Assembly: GCA_029204225.1 (NCBI GenBank)
Contig: CM055102.1
Coordinates: 33,168,085 to 33,232,084, forward strand
Source of the DNA: Diphasiastrum complanatum
Lineage: Eukaryota > Streptophyta > Lycopodiopsida > Lycopodiales > Lycopodiaceae
DNA: 64,000 nucleotides
Direction: 5' to 3'
In this document: in pieces, positions 35,401-48,803 of the stretch
Numbering within the stretch: position 1 is the stretch's first letter
How the letters are laid out: each line of letters opens with the position of its first letter
The notes under the pieces: model-generated
Databases searched by the model: none
Seen by the model: only the letters and a program-made list of their open reading frames with translations
What the model was told of the DNA's origin: nothing
Program-made: the position numbers and the translations under genes

Positions 35401-38400
35401 GCGATGTCCTCAAAGGATGCTTCATCACCATCAATAGAAACTTTTACAACTTGCTCCATAGGCGTGTCAATCCCTTTACAATCTTTCATTCCAAATCTTT
35501 CTAAGATGGAAGTAGCATACTTTGATTGTGACTAATGAAAGTAAAATTATTGCTTCTAGAGACTTCTATACCAAGTATAAACTTAAGAAGTCCTAGATCT
35601 ACCATCTTGAATTCACTAGACAAAGCTAACTTGACATCTCTTATGCCATCAAGATCATTTCCTGTAAGAATGATATCATCAACATACAAAACCAAAATAG
35701 TGATCTTGCCAATCATTACACTTGGCATACAATGAAGGTTCATAAGAGCTTATCACAAAACCAATAGAATAGAGATAGTTGTGCAACTAGAGTACCAAGC
35801 TCTAGGTGCTTGCTTGAGTCCATAAAGACTCTTCTTCAAGTAGCAAACTTTGTCTTCATCTACTTCCTTGACAAAGCCCTCGGATTGCAACATGCAGATC
35901 TCTTCTTCCAAGAATCCATTTAGGAAAGCATTAGTCACATCAAGTTGGAAAAGCTCCCATTTGAAAGAAGTAGCAAGACCCTTCATGCTTTGAAGCACTT
36001 GATTTCTAAGCATGAGTATCCTCGAAGTGTTATTGGATTCACAAATGCCTTTTAATGAATCTCAAGCCTCCTTGGCCGAGATACAAGATGACACCTCTTT
36101 CAAGAGCTCATTGCTCACATCTTGATGCAATGTAAGGCAAGTCTAGCCTTTTTCTTGTATCTCACTTGCTCTTGTCCACCAAGAGGTTCATCTTCCTTAT
36201 CTAGGACAATGTCAAAGAGATCATGGAGCACCAAAAGTGATTCCATTCTCACTTTCCAAATGGCATAGTTTGTGGATGTAAGCCTCTCATTGGCTTCTAG
36301 AAGGAATCCACCCATAGATGCCATTATGAATGATTTTGCACTTGAAATTCACAAACATTACCCTATTTGGAATGATCCAAGGTAGACTTCTAGCAGGGAT
36401 GTAATCTTTGATGATGATGGATCTCGTAAAGATACAAAAATATCGTATGATAGGAAGCAAGATGGAGGAATTCCTATCTTGTGTGACGAGTCATTACAAG
36501 AGCCTGAATCAACACATGTATCGCCTACACCAATTCAAGTACCTAGAGTGACCATGGTTGAGAAAGGAAAAAGGAAGGAGAGATAAAGTACATGGGATAC
36601 TTATTGACCTCCTACTTCACCAAGCAAGAAGCATCCTACATCAGAGACTAGAAGATTGCCTAGATGGCACTATGAAACTATCAAGGATAGTGCCATTTTG
36701 GAAGAGGGAGAATCTAGTACACAAGGGACTAGGAGATCTACTAGGCTTGAACAGCATCATGAGGGTCAAGATCGACAAGAGGATTATCATGATGATGGGG
36801 ATGTACACTTTGCTTATATGGCTACAGTGTTGGAACCGGAATATTCAACAAATGGATGTTAAGAGTGCATTCCAAAATGGATTTCTAGAGGCAGAAGTCT
36901 ACATGGAGTAGCCAGAGGGATACATAGTAGAAGGATAGGAAGACAAGGTTTGCAAGTTGGACAAGGCATTATACGGACTTAAGCAAGCACCCAGGGCATG
37001 GAATGGTACATGAGGATTGACACATACTTTGAGGAGCTTGGTTTTCAAAGGAGTAGTTTGGAGCCTGCACTTCATGTTTTGATCAGGGATGGTCATATTG
37101 TTATTGTAGTGATGTATGTGGACAATCTTTGGATCGTGATGTGATCCAGGATATTGCTTATGATGTTAGTATGATTAATCAATTTATGGCTAAGCCTAAG
37201 CAGATTCACTGGAGAGCTGCTAAGCGAGTACTCAAATATATCCAGGGTACTTTGAGATTTGGTATTTTCTATGGAAGACAAGATGTTTTGCGATTGCAAG
37301 GATATGTGAATGTTGATTGGGCTGGAGATGCAGAAGATCAAAGACCTACTAACAGGTTATGTTTTTAGTCTTGGTTCATGCTCTATATCCTGGAGTTCAA
37401 AGAAGCAATATACTATTGCATTATCATCTAGTACTGAGCTACTACGAGTGCACCAAGTGAAGTAATATGGTTACGAAGGATTCTATAGGATCTTCATAGG
37501 GTACATGATAAACCTACAATACTTTAGTGCGATAATCAAAGTTGTATTAAATTGGCAAAGAATCCAGTTTTTCACAGCAGGACAACGCACATCGAAGTAC
37601 AACAACACTTCATCAAAGAGGAGATTCAAAGTGGTGAAGTGGAGCTTATCTATTGCCCTAAAAAGAGTCTTTAATAGGAAGCATCTATAGTAGTCAGCTT
37701 TTTTTCTTTTCTCTTTTGCTTTATGCTTTTAGCTTTTGACATGGACTAGAGAGATTATATAAGGAGGGCTGGCGCCCCACCTCCAATCACTCCATTGTAG
37801 AGAGCTATGCTCATTCTTCTATTAATCTAAGTTCTCTTCAGTCTCTTATGTTGATCTTGATTTGAGTGCTAATATGATTAGTTCAATCCTGCCTAGATTT
37901 TGAGCATCAAATTTTACCGCCATAATATAGTAAGTAACAAGGCAAGAGACCACAAGCACATCTTGCTCTTGATAGACTCAAAAAAAAAAAACCAAGATGC
38001 AGTAAGCTTTGATATCTTCTACATTTTTCGGTAAAGTTTACTCCATCCAAATGCAACACATGCAGTAATAGACTGGACTCAAGGACTTACATATACAATT
38101 ATAATGATGAGAGCTATGTTTGCTGGCACACGGTAAATTGTCATAACTCCAGCCCGACGATCAGCTTGTATATATCTGTGTCCACAATACCAACATAACT
38201 GACAAGTTAAGCATGCATTTTGAGAAATCTACAAAATTATTCTAATTGAAGAAAAAGAGGTCCTTGCCATTACCTTGATAATCATGATGCTTCCCTCCTC
38301 AAAAAGATGTGATCAAGAAATTGGAGTAATTCCTTTTTTAGATTGTCGTTAGAGTAAGTTCATCAAGTCCATGGATGTAAATAGGTGTCACATGTTACAA

Positions 38401-41400
38401 ATGCTAGAGAATGGCATGTCTTTAGCAAATTTCAAGTAAAATCGTTTGCTGTGCTTGAAAATCGTTCGCTGTGCAATGAGAGCCTAACTATTCCATTTAA
38501 AAACCAGCTCAGAGCCCTACTCAAGACTCGAGTAAATAGTCATACGGCCATCTAGTAGCCATAGAGGGCTATACGAGCGTATGAATACTTTACTGAGGAA
38601 TTCACTTGCCAATTTTGGATATTGAATTCTTTATTGCTTTTCAAAAGGAGAACCTCAGTGGCAAGGTGTTTTTGTGAGAGGACACTGTAAACAGTTCAGT
38701 GTTATTTATTGTGAACTTGTTAGAGCACCATCAAGTTATGCCTATTTGCCATCACTTTGATATATTTTTAATGCTACATTGTCAATGTGTTCATAACTTC
38801 TTAACAGAGCAAGCACTTTCCATAGCACTATAGAGCTTTTCTGAAGAGAACAAATGGCTTATAGAATGGGAGGGACCTAGCCCTAGAAAGTTCTCATAAA
38901 AAGCCAACCTTACTGAGAGGGAGAAAGTGAAGTGCTTTAAGTTGAGTATCAGCCTCTTATTGGCTATGGTTTTTCTGTGGCCAACTTTGAAAGGCACCTG
39001 TATTCCTCAATATACTCATGCTTTGACAAAGAACAGGTAAATTTTCTGATACAAATCTACTTTGTATCCTAGATTCTTGATTGGGCTCATTGCAATCCTG
39101 ATATTTTAATCAAATCTGTTTCAACATTGCTACTATATCCTTATCAGCTTTGGACAATTGACTTGAGGTTTTGCACCTGATTCCTTTGGCATCCTTTGAA
39201 TGCATGTATGTTGATCCTCAGGTAGAACAATGTAGTCCAAAAAACTATACAACCAGGTGCACGACATGTTTTATACTGACAGATGACCAGAAGTCTTCAC
39301 CAACTACGCAGGAACTTTCTCCGAAAGAGATGGCTGAAAGAAATTTCGGCTGGGCAAACAATTGTATGCAACCACCACTAACTGCCCTGTAACTGATACA
39401 ACCCAAGGATAGCGGGAAAGGACCCTTCACCAACATCCCAATGTTTGTAATGCCACGAAGGTTTTCATATAATAGTTAATCAATTATGAAAACCTTCACC
39501 ACACCGATTTGCATTGGTCACAGGATCGAGGAGTCATATGACCGCGCCTCATAGTCATAGAATGCTGTAGGAGCCTATAGGTGCTACTTGGGGAACTCAT
39601 TTTTCAAATTTCCCTTCAACGTCTTATGTGCTTCCTCAGGAAAAGCCTTGCTGGCGAAGTTCCTAAATAGGAGGGCATTGCAAAGCAGATAATGATGCTA
39701 CAACTAGGATAGTACCTGAACATAAGTAGCCTTTGCAATCCATCCACAAAGTCTTTGACCATGAACTCCATCATGCCTAGCATGGGATATGAAATACAAC
39801 ACCCCTACTCACATCATCAAAGAGTAGGTAAACATCACATGCATAAAGATATGTCCATAAAAGCTTTCACATGTTTATATACAGACCAGTGTCCTGGAGG
39901 CTTATTGCAAGGCATTTGGGTGATACTTATACAATCATTTGGTTTGGACAATCATCAATCACTCACACTTTCTGCTACTTTCACATGCCTTGTTTCTTTG
40001 TTGCAGATTCATCACTGCACTTGCATTGAATGCAACTTTTGTGCCCTTGACGCAATATTTCGAAAGTAAACTAATAATGTCCTCCTGCATGAATGTTTGG
40101 ATAAACAACCTTCACCACTACCATGAGTAGAACCCTTGGACACTCTTTTATACAGCAATTTCATATATGTACGCAGTTGCAAAAAACCTAGAAGTTATGT
40201 GCCCATGTTGTGGTTGCAAAACTTTTGAAAAATTGCTAAACTTTTGAAAAATTGCTAAACTTTTGAAAGATTGCTACTAGAAGGTCTCAATTGCTTACAT
40301 GTTTCGAAGATGAGCAAGAGATGGCAACGCTATGCCCATGCATATTTGGAACAAACAAAACACTGCTACCAGATCACCAACTTCCTGCAAAATGAGTTGG
40401 AACTGTCATTACCTCCCTGAAACTTACCTCTCCACTCATTTAGTGTAAAACTGCAATTAGCAAAATGATCATTGTGGAAAAGTTTACTATATAGCTGACA
40501 TGAATCTGTGTATCAAATTTCACCTCCTGAGAAAGGCGCAAACAAGATGCAGGACATGTGACACCCTATGAAGTGAGGAAGATAAGACATTGCATTCATG
40601 TACACGAATATACACGAGCATTAAGTACATACATGGAGTATTATGTTTATGAATTACATGCACATTAAATGTCGCTACACACATTTCAATAAGAAGATAT
40701 AAATTAGTAATTTCACATATGTATAAAATCTAATGGTTGTAGGGCCATAGTTCCAGCAGATCAACTGTGTTCCGAATTTTTGGCACTGAAAAACCAAAAA
40801 AAACTCAGAAAACCCCCCCCCCTTTCCAAAAAAAAAGGGGGATCCAGAAACTCTCATAAGGGTCCCTGGATCAAGGCCGGAACACGGGCTGCATCGATGG
40901 GTTCTACATAGTGGACAAAACACTGCAGTTTTTTGCACGTTTTGCATGGCGTATTGGATACATACCAAATGCATGATATACCCATACGGCCTTGTTGCCC
41001 TTGCATTGTAACCATATACATAATCTAAAATGGAGGCTTGATTCCAATCAAAGTTTTTTCTTGATACAAACTAACTGCCCTCAGCACTTCACATTAGCAC
41101 ACTTAATTCCTGGATAACATTCTAACTTAGAATAATTCACGATTGAAATGTGTTAATTAGTTTACAAAGCAAGTAAACAGTGCAAGTTAACTGCACCTAC
41201 ACTGATCTATATAAATGCACTTTTTTCAAAGTCATTGCTTCTAGTCAACTTGTGTGTTTAGTTTATGCCTGATTATTATGTTGTTGATGCTTGCGTTCAC
41301 AGTCCAATGCAGAAGCTGCTACCAGCCATATCCATGAACAAAAGGCAGGCCAAAAGCAAACTCAGGAGAAAATCATGTGTTAGATCTCAAAAATAAGATG

Positions 41401-44400
41401 GGTCTTAGCAGTATATATAATGGGAGGTACAACTTGAAAATTTTACCTGTAATAGGCAGATTTTAGATTATGACGAAGCTAGATTGTAGAATCTTCAAAT
41501 GATGGAAGCAATAACCTGTCTTGCTCACTTGAGGACTTTTGCTAGACAATCCTTCACCGCAGGTCATAGTCTGACTTAGGTGTTGGGCATGTTATTCACT
41601 TGTTTGTAGCAGAAAAAATCCTGCAGATGATTACATTGTCAACTCGTTGTCTTCAGTTAAAGCTTCTGTACAAGCCTCTGATCACAGTTTATAATAAAGA
41701 TTGACATGTGACAGTTGGTCTTATCTTGGTCAAACCATGGGGTGTTCCATTCTACTTTGCACAATTTTCAAAGGTCAATCACATTGTTGTGATCGTCATT
41801 TATTTGGAAGCAAGCTTTAATCATCAAGGTAAATACACCGACGGATGGCTTATGCTCATGTCCAACAGTCTAAGTATCTGGGTCAGACAGTGTCAGCAAA
41901 GGAAGCATGGGAAAATCCCCAAAAACTGGTTACTTTCTTCTGATCAAAGGCAGCCAATGTTACAACTTGAGATTTTCCTTTGCTTAATTACATTTTATAG
42001 GAAACATTTTTGGTCTTAGATAGCTGTACACAAAAATGGTTGCTTGCAATATATAGGATGAGTTAGTGTAGTGATAAGTGAAGAATGCCCTTGGCTGACT
42101 CAATCACTGCAAAACAGTTTTAAGCATTCCTTTAGTAGCTATATTTCAACCAGAGGGGAGGCATGCGGCCTTTGAAAGCAAGAGAATCGTCCCTCAAAAG
42201 AGAAACTATCAAAGTGTTTCCTATTACAGGTATAGTGCTAGCTAAGCTGGCAATTATTGTAGCCCCCCATGAACCTCATCTTACCCCATGCAAGTACATG
42301 CCTGTCAAAGTTTTGACGGCAATCAGTCACAATGGGCCATTACAAGGATATTCATGGTTTAAAAACTCTTCAATAATCTGATGAATTTGGTTGTGATTTC
42401 GGATCGAAGTTTTATGTACACATCGATCATGATACATTGACGTGTACTGTAAGCAGCAAAACCTAAGAAAACATAGGCTAACTCAATACATGAATTCGAC
42501 ATGGAAATATCGTTTAAAAGAGGAAAGAGAACCATGCAGTAGAATGCCCCTTGTTGCCAATGGTCATTGAGAATGATCTACTATCTGCGATTAGAAAGGC
42601 TCCAAAGAAGGACTCTAATCTCAAGAAAGTGGAGCAAGAGCTAAGTCATGGCCTTGCAGAATCTTAAACAGAAGACACCAACCCCTAGCTCACACTGTAT
42701 ACTGTAGAAGACAGTATAGTCAAAATGCAATGATCTGAATCTAAACATTAAGAGGCTGCATAAGCAAATCTTGCAAACTTGTCATCATAGGCCTAGTGCA
42801 TGTCATCTCCATTAAGGTAAGAGCTATAAATTGATCCTTTATAAGGCCCCATGGCCTAGACTTAATAAAGATGTATGCTATTATGTGACAGTTCTAAAAG
42901 CTAAACAACACATATATGAAAAAATGCTATAATATTGAAAACAACTGTAGATGAACATAAAGAAGTATTAAATAGCTTATACAATGAATAATATCATGAC
43001 AATGCTGATCATAAATCCAACTAGCTGTAATCTTACTGTAAAACTAAGGTCTCAAAAAATCAATGAAAGGATAAGGCATCATCCCTAATTTTAACTGACT
43101 GGATAAAAGTAGTGAGCCATGTCTCAAGTAAATGTCAAGCCAATTATAACACTATATATCGATGTTCTGTCTAGCACCTGACGTAACAAAGGAGACTAAG
43201 CTAATGTTACTGCCAAGCCATCACTGATAAGACTGACCTAATATTTGATGGGCCCATTAGACCAACTCATACATTTTAAAACTAAAGTTTCTAGCCTATT
43301 GAGAATTGGCCAATTCTGAAACTGCCAACTTTGATTCAAATCAGTACAAAATTGGACTCTAGAAAATTTTGAATGGTTATCGGTTGTCGTGGCTTTCCTA
43401 GGCGTCCCATTTCCTTGATACACTTAGTGTCTCTATCACAGACCCTCCATCAAGTACCCATAATTACATTGGACCGTCCATATATAAAGCATATCTTGAT
43501 CAAGCATGGCATGGCAAATAGGGGTAAAACCTGCCTACTATCAGATCACTTTTTGGAGTTGGATGCAGTTCCAGTACTACCACACTATTTCTATTTACGA
43601 TTATCTCATGGTGTCATGTTCATATCGGAATAGCTCCAAGCTTCATCACACCAACTTGCGATTGGACACTTACAGGGTACCCCAAAGAGGAGAGGATTTG
43701 CCAATTATGCTCCTTCAATAAGGTGGAGTTGGAGGATCACTTATATTTGGATGCCACGTCTACTATCAAATCAAAGGGAAATACCAATGTCTATTTTGGG
43801 ATATGCTTGTTATGCTATGATCCCTTGTTCCATATGAAGATCCACGTTGTGTTGCACTTATGATATGAGAGATGTTCTTATTGTGACAGGAATCATGTCG
43901 ACCAGATCAACAGAGTCACTTAGACACACAAAGCTAGATTACATCATTCTTCTCTAGTCGAATACCACAGATAGATCCAGAATCACACGCGATGTTGATG
44001 AGACTCCTGCACATAGAGTACAAAGACAGCGTATCACTAAGCTTCATGTTGCAGTCAAAGCTATGTGTCCTACCATGAGGAGACACACTCATGTCACCTC
44101 TCAGACTCTAGTATTTTTTATTTTTCCACAATTCGAATATGTTCTTATGCTCCCTTAGTTGTTACACACAATTCACAAGTATTACTTCATCTCATTTGCC
44201 TTTTGGCATAAAAAAGACATTAATAAAGATTTCTTTCTTTCTCTTTCTACTAAGAGACCACAGATGGATCCAGAGTTACACGATGATCACGACATTCTTG
44301 CAGATAGAGATAAAAGATAGTGTATCACTCAATGTTATGTTGTAGTTAGAGCTACCTGTCCTACCATGTGCACATCACATAGACAAAATTCTTGACGACA

Positions 44401-44635
44401 TTAGTAACTAACCCCAAACATGCATACACCGGTAGCTTCTATTACATCCTAGGACGTGATGACATGTTATACCATTTTATGATTTGTCACTGTTTTGTAG
44501 ACAGATGTATTCTTAGCCCTAGACCTATACGTATTTTCTTTGTTGTTTTGAAGACATTTCATATACTCCCATTGATACCACATACTTGACATGTACTTTT
44601 TCGTCTTCTATGCCTTTTGGCATGGAAAAGCATTA

Positions 44636-44712
<77 letters not shown>

Positions 44713-47615
44713 ACAATAGCTACACCTGGTAATCGTAAGCCGGGATAGCCATGCATATGCTTGAAACAATGAGCACCACTGGCAAATAAGTTTCAATACG
44801 AGTTAAAAAGGGTCCACAAAGACAATAAGATGTTAGGGTGCTCCCCAACATCCTTGATGCCATTAGTAATGAAAAAGTAAGTCCTCCATTCACCTCTCGG
44901 CCATCCGCCTGTAAACATAACCAAAGTATCAATAGACCTTACAAAACGTCACAAAGCCCAATGAAATTTTCCACTTAATTTGAAGAACATAGGAAAATGA
45001 GAGTTGAACATTGTATTGCAAGCCTTTCATGAGCTACTTGCAATAAAGTTAGAGGCTAGAAACAAGGCCATAGCTTTGGAAAAATCCTAGCTTAGATCTC
45101 CTGTGCTTATGAATGGCATCTAAATGAACAACTACTACACAAAGTAAAAAAAGAAAGAGTGCATGATAGTAGCACAAATAGTAATACATGTACCTATATG
45201 AGAAGTAGAATGACCATCAGCATCAAGGAGTTCAGATGTAGGTATGAAGCCTCAATGATACATTTAACCAAGTATTCATTGAGAAGAGTAGTATTATTTC
45301 ATTGACATATGAATACGTACCTTTGAAATCTTTAGTGACAGGGTACATAAAGTAGCTATGTCTCAACTGCCAAAAGAGCTTTGACCCATTGAAGAGCTTT
45401 TAAGCATGATAATGAGAAATAACAACAATAAATTGACATCCAAATTGGACATATGCTACCATACATGATCATAATTTGAATAATTAATGAAGAATTGCCA
45501 CGATTATAGGCATGTGCCATAAAACAAGCTCAAACTGAAAGACAAGCATGTGATTACTATATCCAAAGTGCAACAACATAATCAAGGATAAGAAGGCAAT
45601 AGAAGAAAAAAATCAATAAAAAAGGACAAAATAGACAGTTTTCTAATAATGCAAAGTATAAGATAGTACTTCAAAATGAAAAATGCAATCTTCGATTGTA
45701 TGAATCCACCCAATAAGTCTTAGACCGCTATGATATGAAACAACAAAAAGTTAACCAAACTCACCACCAGAGTTGGCATCCAGAGAATCCAGAAAGTCCA
45801 GATTGTGAAGTCCAAACATGCATGTATCCATCCCAACAGAAGTACTTTCTTATCTGTAATTCATGAACATCAACACAACGAACATTTGGTATCAAGGAAC
45901 AAACTTATGACCCACATTCTCCACTTTTCATCACTGTCAGTTGTATAATCCACTTGCATTTATCTCAGCAACAAAAGATCTCTGCAGACTTTGGCCAAGT
46001 ACAAATTTTATCTCCAATGAAGTTTTCAAATAGCAAAATTGACTATCAGCTTCTTAAAAGAAGTACAGCTAAAACTAACCATGTAGAGAGTTCATGAGAA
46101 GAGAAGTGGTCTTTATCCATGTGGTCTGAGTACAGCTAGCTGTATCTTTCCAACTTTGTGCCATCAAAAGGGCACAAAGTCCAGCAACAACTGCAGTAAC
46201 CAATGCAGGTGATGTAATGCCGAAACCCCAAATCTCAACCAGTACATTGGCTAATGCTCCAGTTGCGATTGCTACAACTGCACTTCCAAAGCTCATCACC
46301 CAAAATGTATCATTCAACCAGTCTTGTGTAAACCCGCACTGCAATTTGTATATCACAAAAATTGATCAACATAATTAAGCATTGTGAATGGCCCAACAAA
46401 AAACTAACTTTATGGCAGAACAAACGAGAGGAAGGCACATATGGAAATTTCAGTATCATTAGAAGTCTTCCAAAAGATTTTACGCACTTTCTCGTGCTCT
46501 GCTACCATCCATGCTTCAAAAGCACAAGGCAAAACTGATAATGCTGGCCCAAGAATAAAAGTTGCATAGTAGAGCATCTGATAGCTTTTGACTTGCTTGA
46601 ACACTGCCACAAGTACATGAAGTAGGAGGCAAAAAATAGATGTTCTTTTCCGACCTCTGCAAAAAAAAAAAATTTAAACTTTACCAGATCTCTGCAATAG
46701 TAGATGTCAACATGAGCTTACAAAATAGTGATTTTATTTGGGATTTCACAGAGCATTCAAGGTTATGACAGTAAAGGTTGATAGAATTGATCTATCATTG
46801 ACATTTTTTGGGAGTGCCTTTCGATTTACTTCAGGACTTGGAGTCAAAATTGTGGTCAAGCACTGATGACCAGTGAACATGAATCAAGGCTAACCCAGAT
46901 GTTTTCCATCCATTATATTTCCGCATTGGCAATAGCACGAAAAACAGAAATATGCCCCTTACCCTTGTCCTAGAAGAAACTCCAGAGTAACATGGAGATG
47001 CACAAATTATTAGAGGTACCTGATAGCGTGTGAGAGCAGGCACACTCAACATTCTAAGGGAGCTTTGACTAGAGAAGAACTTAATGCAGCAATAATTTCA
47101 AACCCATATCTGTGATTATATCAATGACCCATCTTCAATAACCAAGGCATAAAACTTCAAGACTAATAGAAAATAGACAGCACAACTAATAGAAAATTGC
47201 AATAGGCCCATGCATAAAGATATTTAGATCACCTTCATAATGTTTTCAAAGATCTTCTTTTGCATTTTTAGCATTTCAGAATCAGACATCAAAATTGGTC
47301 AGCAGAATGCCTGACAAAAGCATATGTTCTTATAGCAAGAGAAGAAAGAAAGGGAGGATGTAAGCGTAGACAAGAATATACAAAAACTTGAAAACACTTA
47401 TATAGAATACACTTACATAAAGTCTGTAGAAAGCCCAAGAAATGTTCCAAACAAGAAAGAGCTTGAAAACCCTATTGTCAGCAGTGTTGGCAGCTTCTTC
47501 CTTTCAGCTCCAAATTTCACATAAACCACTTCAACAAATAGCAATTGCAATTGTTCCACACCTGCTGACCAAGTCGACCTTTGAACATGAGTTCTTTCAT
47601 GCAACGTTGCTACTA

Positions 47616-47684
<69 letters not shown>

Positions 47685-48803
47685 GCTTCATTCATCAATG
47701 CAGCAGCAGCACTCCACCTTTCTTTGCCTCTCTAATTTTCTGCTGCCTCTCTAAATGTTTACCTTTTCTCAATTAGTTCTCTCCTTTCTGCACTCCTTCC
47801 TGTCTTGCTAACTCCTACCATGTACACTTCTAGCCTAAATTGTGGGGCATTACCTCTTCTAACTCTATTAACCTACCACTAGAGTGGCTACAAGGGTAGT
47901 TTCTATTTCCTATCACTTAAGAAAAAAGTGTCGGTTTTTGTCCTTCGAAAATATGGAGTCAATATCTTAGTTCCTTTTTGAAAAAATTTTGCTCTAAAGG
48001 AAAAACAGCGGCAGCTAAAAATCAAGTGAATTTCATGATTGAGCTGCATTCATTTGCTATAAACTATGAAGGATCCCTTTCAACTTCTCTTTCTTTAGGT
48101 TCTAAACTGATTCCTCTTTCCTTATTATTACTTCATCAAGCCTCACATCTTTAGATTTAATCAAACATTTTGCATCTGGATCAAACGTTTTATAGCCTCT
48201 CCCATCTATGCAGTATCCAAGGAAGACACGTTTCAAGACTTTTTCTTTACATGATTCTTGGTTCAGAAACCAGTTTTCTCAGATGCTTAAATGTGACTCG
48301 CCAGTTTTCTCTCTGTGTAAACCTCAAGGTTGACCCCAAACCTCTAGCCAAAGACTTAAAAGAAGGGACTTTCATCTGTAACAGCCAGAGATGCATCGGT
48401 ACGGGAATTAACGTATTTTATGCATTGCCGTATCAGTATGGGAACTAACATATTTTATGAATTTCGAAACTTCATAGTCTTCAGCATACATATGCTTAAA
48501 TGTGACTCGCCAGTTTGTTTTTGCAAGGACCAATAGCATGTTTCATATATTTATCTTACTTTGAGCCATTAATCAGCAGAAATGATCATGGCACTCAGGG
48601 AAAGGAAAAAAGAAGACCCCACCCACCCACCCACCTGAAGCTAAAAAGTGCATATATAGGAATCTGCGCTGAAACGAGAGAAAAGATGCTGGCAATGCTG
48701 CATAAACTGCCTTGGAGCGAGCAACGAATGGTCGCCCATATATCAAAACCGCACAAGCAGCAAAAAGTAGCACGTATATCCAGATTGCATCTTTCGCCTC
48801 CAT
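32473..48803 (-). CDS. MFS transporter, MFSD5/MOT2 (molybdate-anion transporter) family, 10 exons
   Basis: Multi-pass membrane protein of the MFS_5 family, whose members in animals and green algae are linked to molybdate uptake; substrate here is inferred. Exons in gene order: 48803-48635, 47561-47417, 46656-46488, 46338-46080, 45853-45765, 44908-44726, 40384-40299, 38175-38091, 32766-32652, 32498-32473. Lengths sum to 1326 nt, giving 441 residues and TGA; every junction is GT-AG and keeps phase. Landmarks: a first membrane helix after [17 protein letters not shown] then IGRKRT (residues ~106, MFS motif A); [13 protein letters not shown] (~149-161, family signature FESWLVAEH); [21 protein letters not shown] (~248); [32 protein letters not shown] (~347-366); [19 protein letters not shown] (~371); a C-terminal helix before [10 protein letters not shown]. 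The start is the first in-frame ATG; another ATG at 48822 opens an overlapping frame. Exon 10 is the least certain. Confidence 0.85.
34990..36324 (-). pseudogene. Copia D, gag fused to RT by internal deletion, inside intron 8
   Basis: Gag begins [33 protein letters not shown] at 36324 (related to copia A gag). After [10 protein letters not shown] near 36020 it jumps to [52 protein letters not shown] (to 35753). It continues 35743-35501 with [17 protein letters not shown] (polymerase YVDD) and 35489-34990 with [50 protein letters not shown]. Knuckle, protease and integrase are gone. It lies in the same orientation as the host gene. Confidence 0.85.
36390..37690 (+). pseudogene. Copia E fragment inside intron 8
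   Basis: Plus-strand scraps in several frames: [14 protein letters not shown] (end of integrase), RRSTRLEQH linker, [11 protein letters not shown], then a deletion into [20 protein letters not shown], a stop, and [15 protein letters not shown]. RNase H follows: [31 protein letters not shown] and [15 protein letters not shown]. At least five frame breaks. It abuts copia D at about 36350 in opposite orientation. An LTR-like sequence with ATTATATAAGGAGG follows at 37690-37900. Confidence 0.8.
38176..40298 (-). other. Transporter intron 7 (2123 bp)
   Basis: Donor GTAAGC at 40298, acceptor GGACACAG ending at 38176. Three tandem copies of a unit of about 19-21 bp (ACTTTTGAAAAATTGCTAA) lie at about 40217-40277, just inside the donor. 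No coding sequence recognised in the rest. Confidence 0.7.
40385..44725 (-). other. Transporter intron 6 (4341 bp) with a ~300-400 bp direct repeat
   Basis: Donor GTGTAG at 44725, acceptor TTTTGCAG ending at 40385. Sequence at about 43965-44090 (ACCACAGATAGATCCAGA...) recurs at about 44255-44370, and TGCCTTTTGGCAT recurs at about 44201 and 44609. A run of C, then T/A/G homopolymers, lies at 40808-40842. No gene or recognisable retroelement protein seen. Confidence 0.65.
44642..44711 (+). repeat. (CT)35 microsatellite 12 bases inside a donor site
   Basis: Uninterrupted. In the transporter pre-mRNA it is (GA)35 and starts 12 nt after the exon 6 donor (GT at 44725-44724). Confidence 0.95.
47619..47682 (+). 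repeat. (TC)32 microsatellite in transporter intron 1
   Basis: Uninterrupted. In the pre-mRNA it is (GA)32 and ends 57 nt before the exon 2 acceptor (AG at 47563-47562), so it overlaps the region where a branch point would lie. Confidence 0.95.

Larger units (their letters stand above)
32767..38090 (-). other. Transporter intron 8 (5324 bp)
   Basis: Donor GTAAGT at 38090, acceptor TTGCAG ending at 32767. It contains copia D (34990-36324) and copia E (about 36390-37690) plus an LTR-like piece, and anonymous AT-rich DNA at 32767-34990. Without these insertions the intron would be about 2.5 kb. Confidence 0.75.

Noticed and set aside
38280-38340. Candidate exon reading [11 protein letters not shown] before a GTAATG donor, as the missing transporter exon
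   Set aside because: The phase does not fit exon 8 and the sequence does not match the family; the exon at 40299-40384 fits in both respects.
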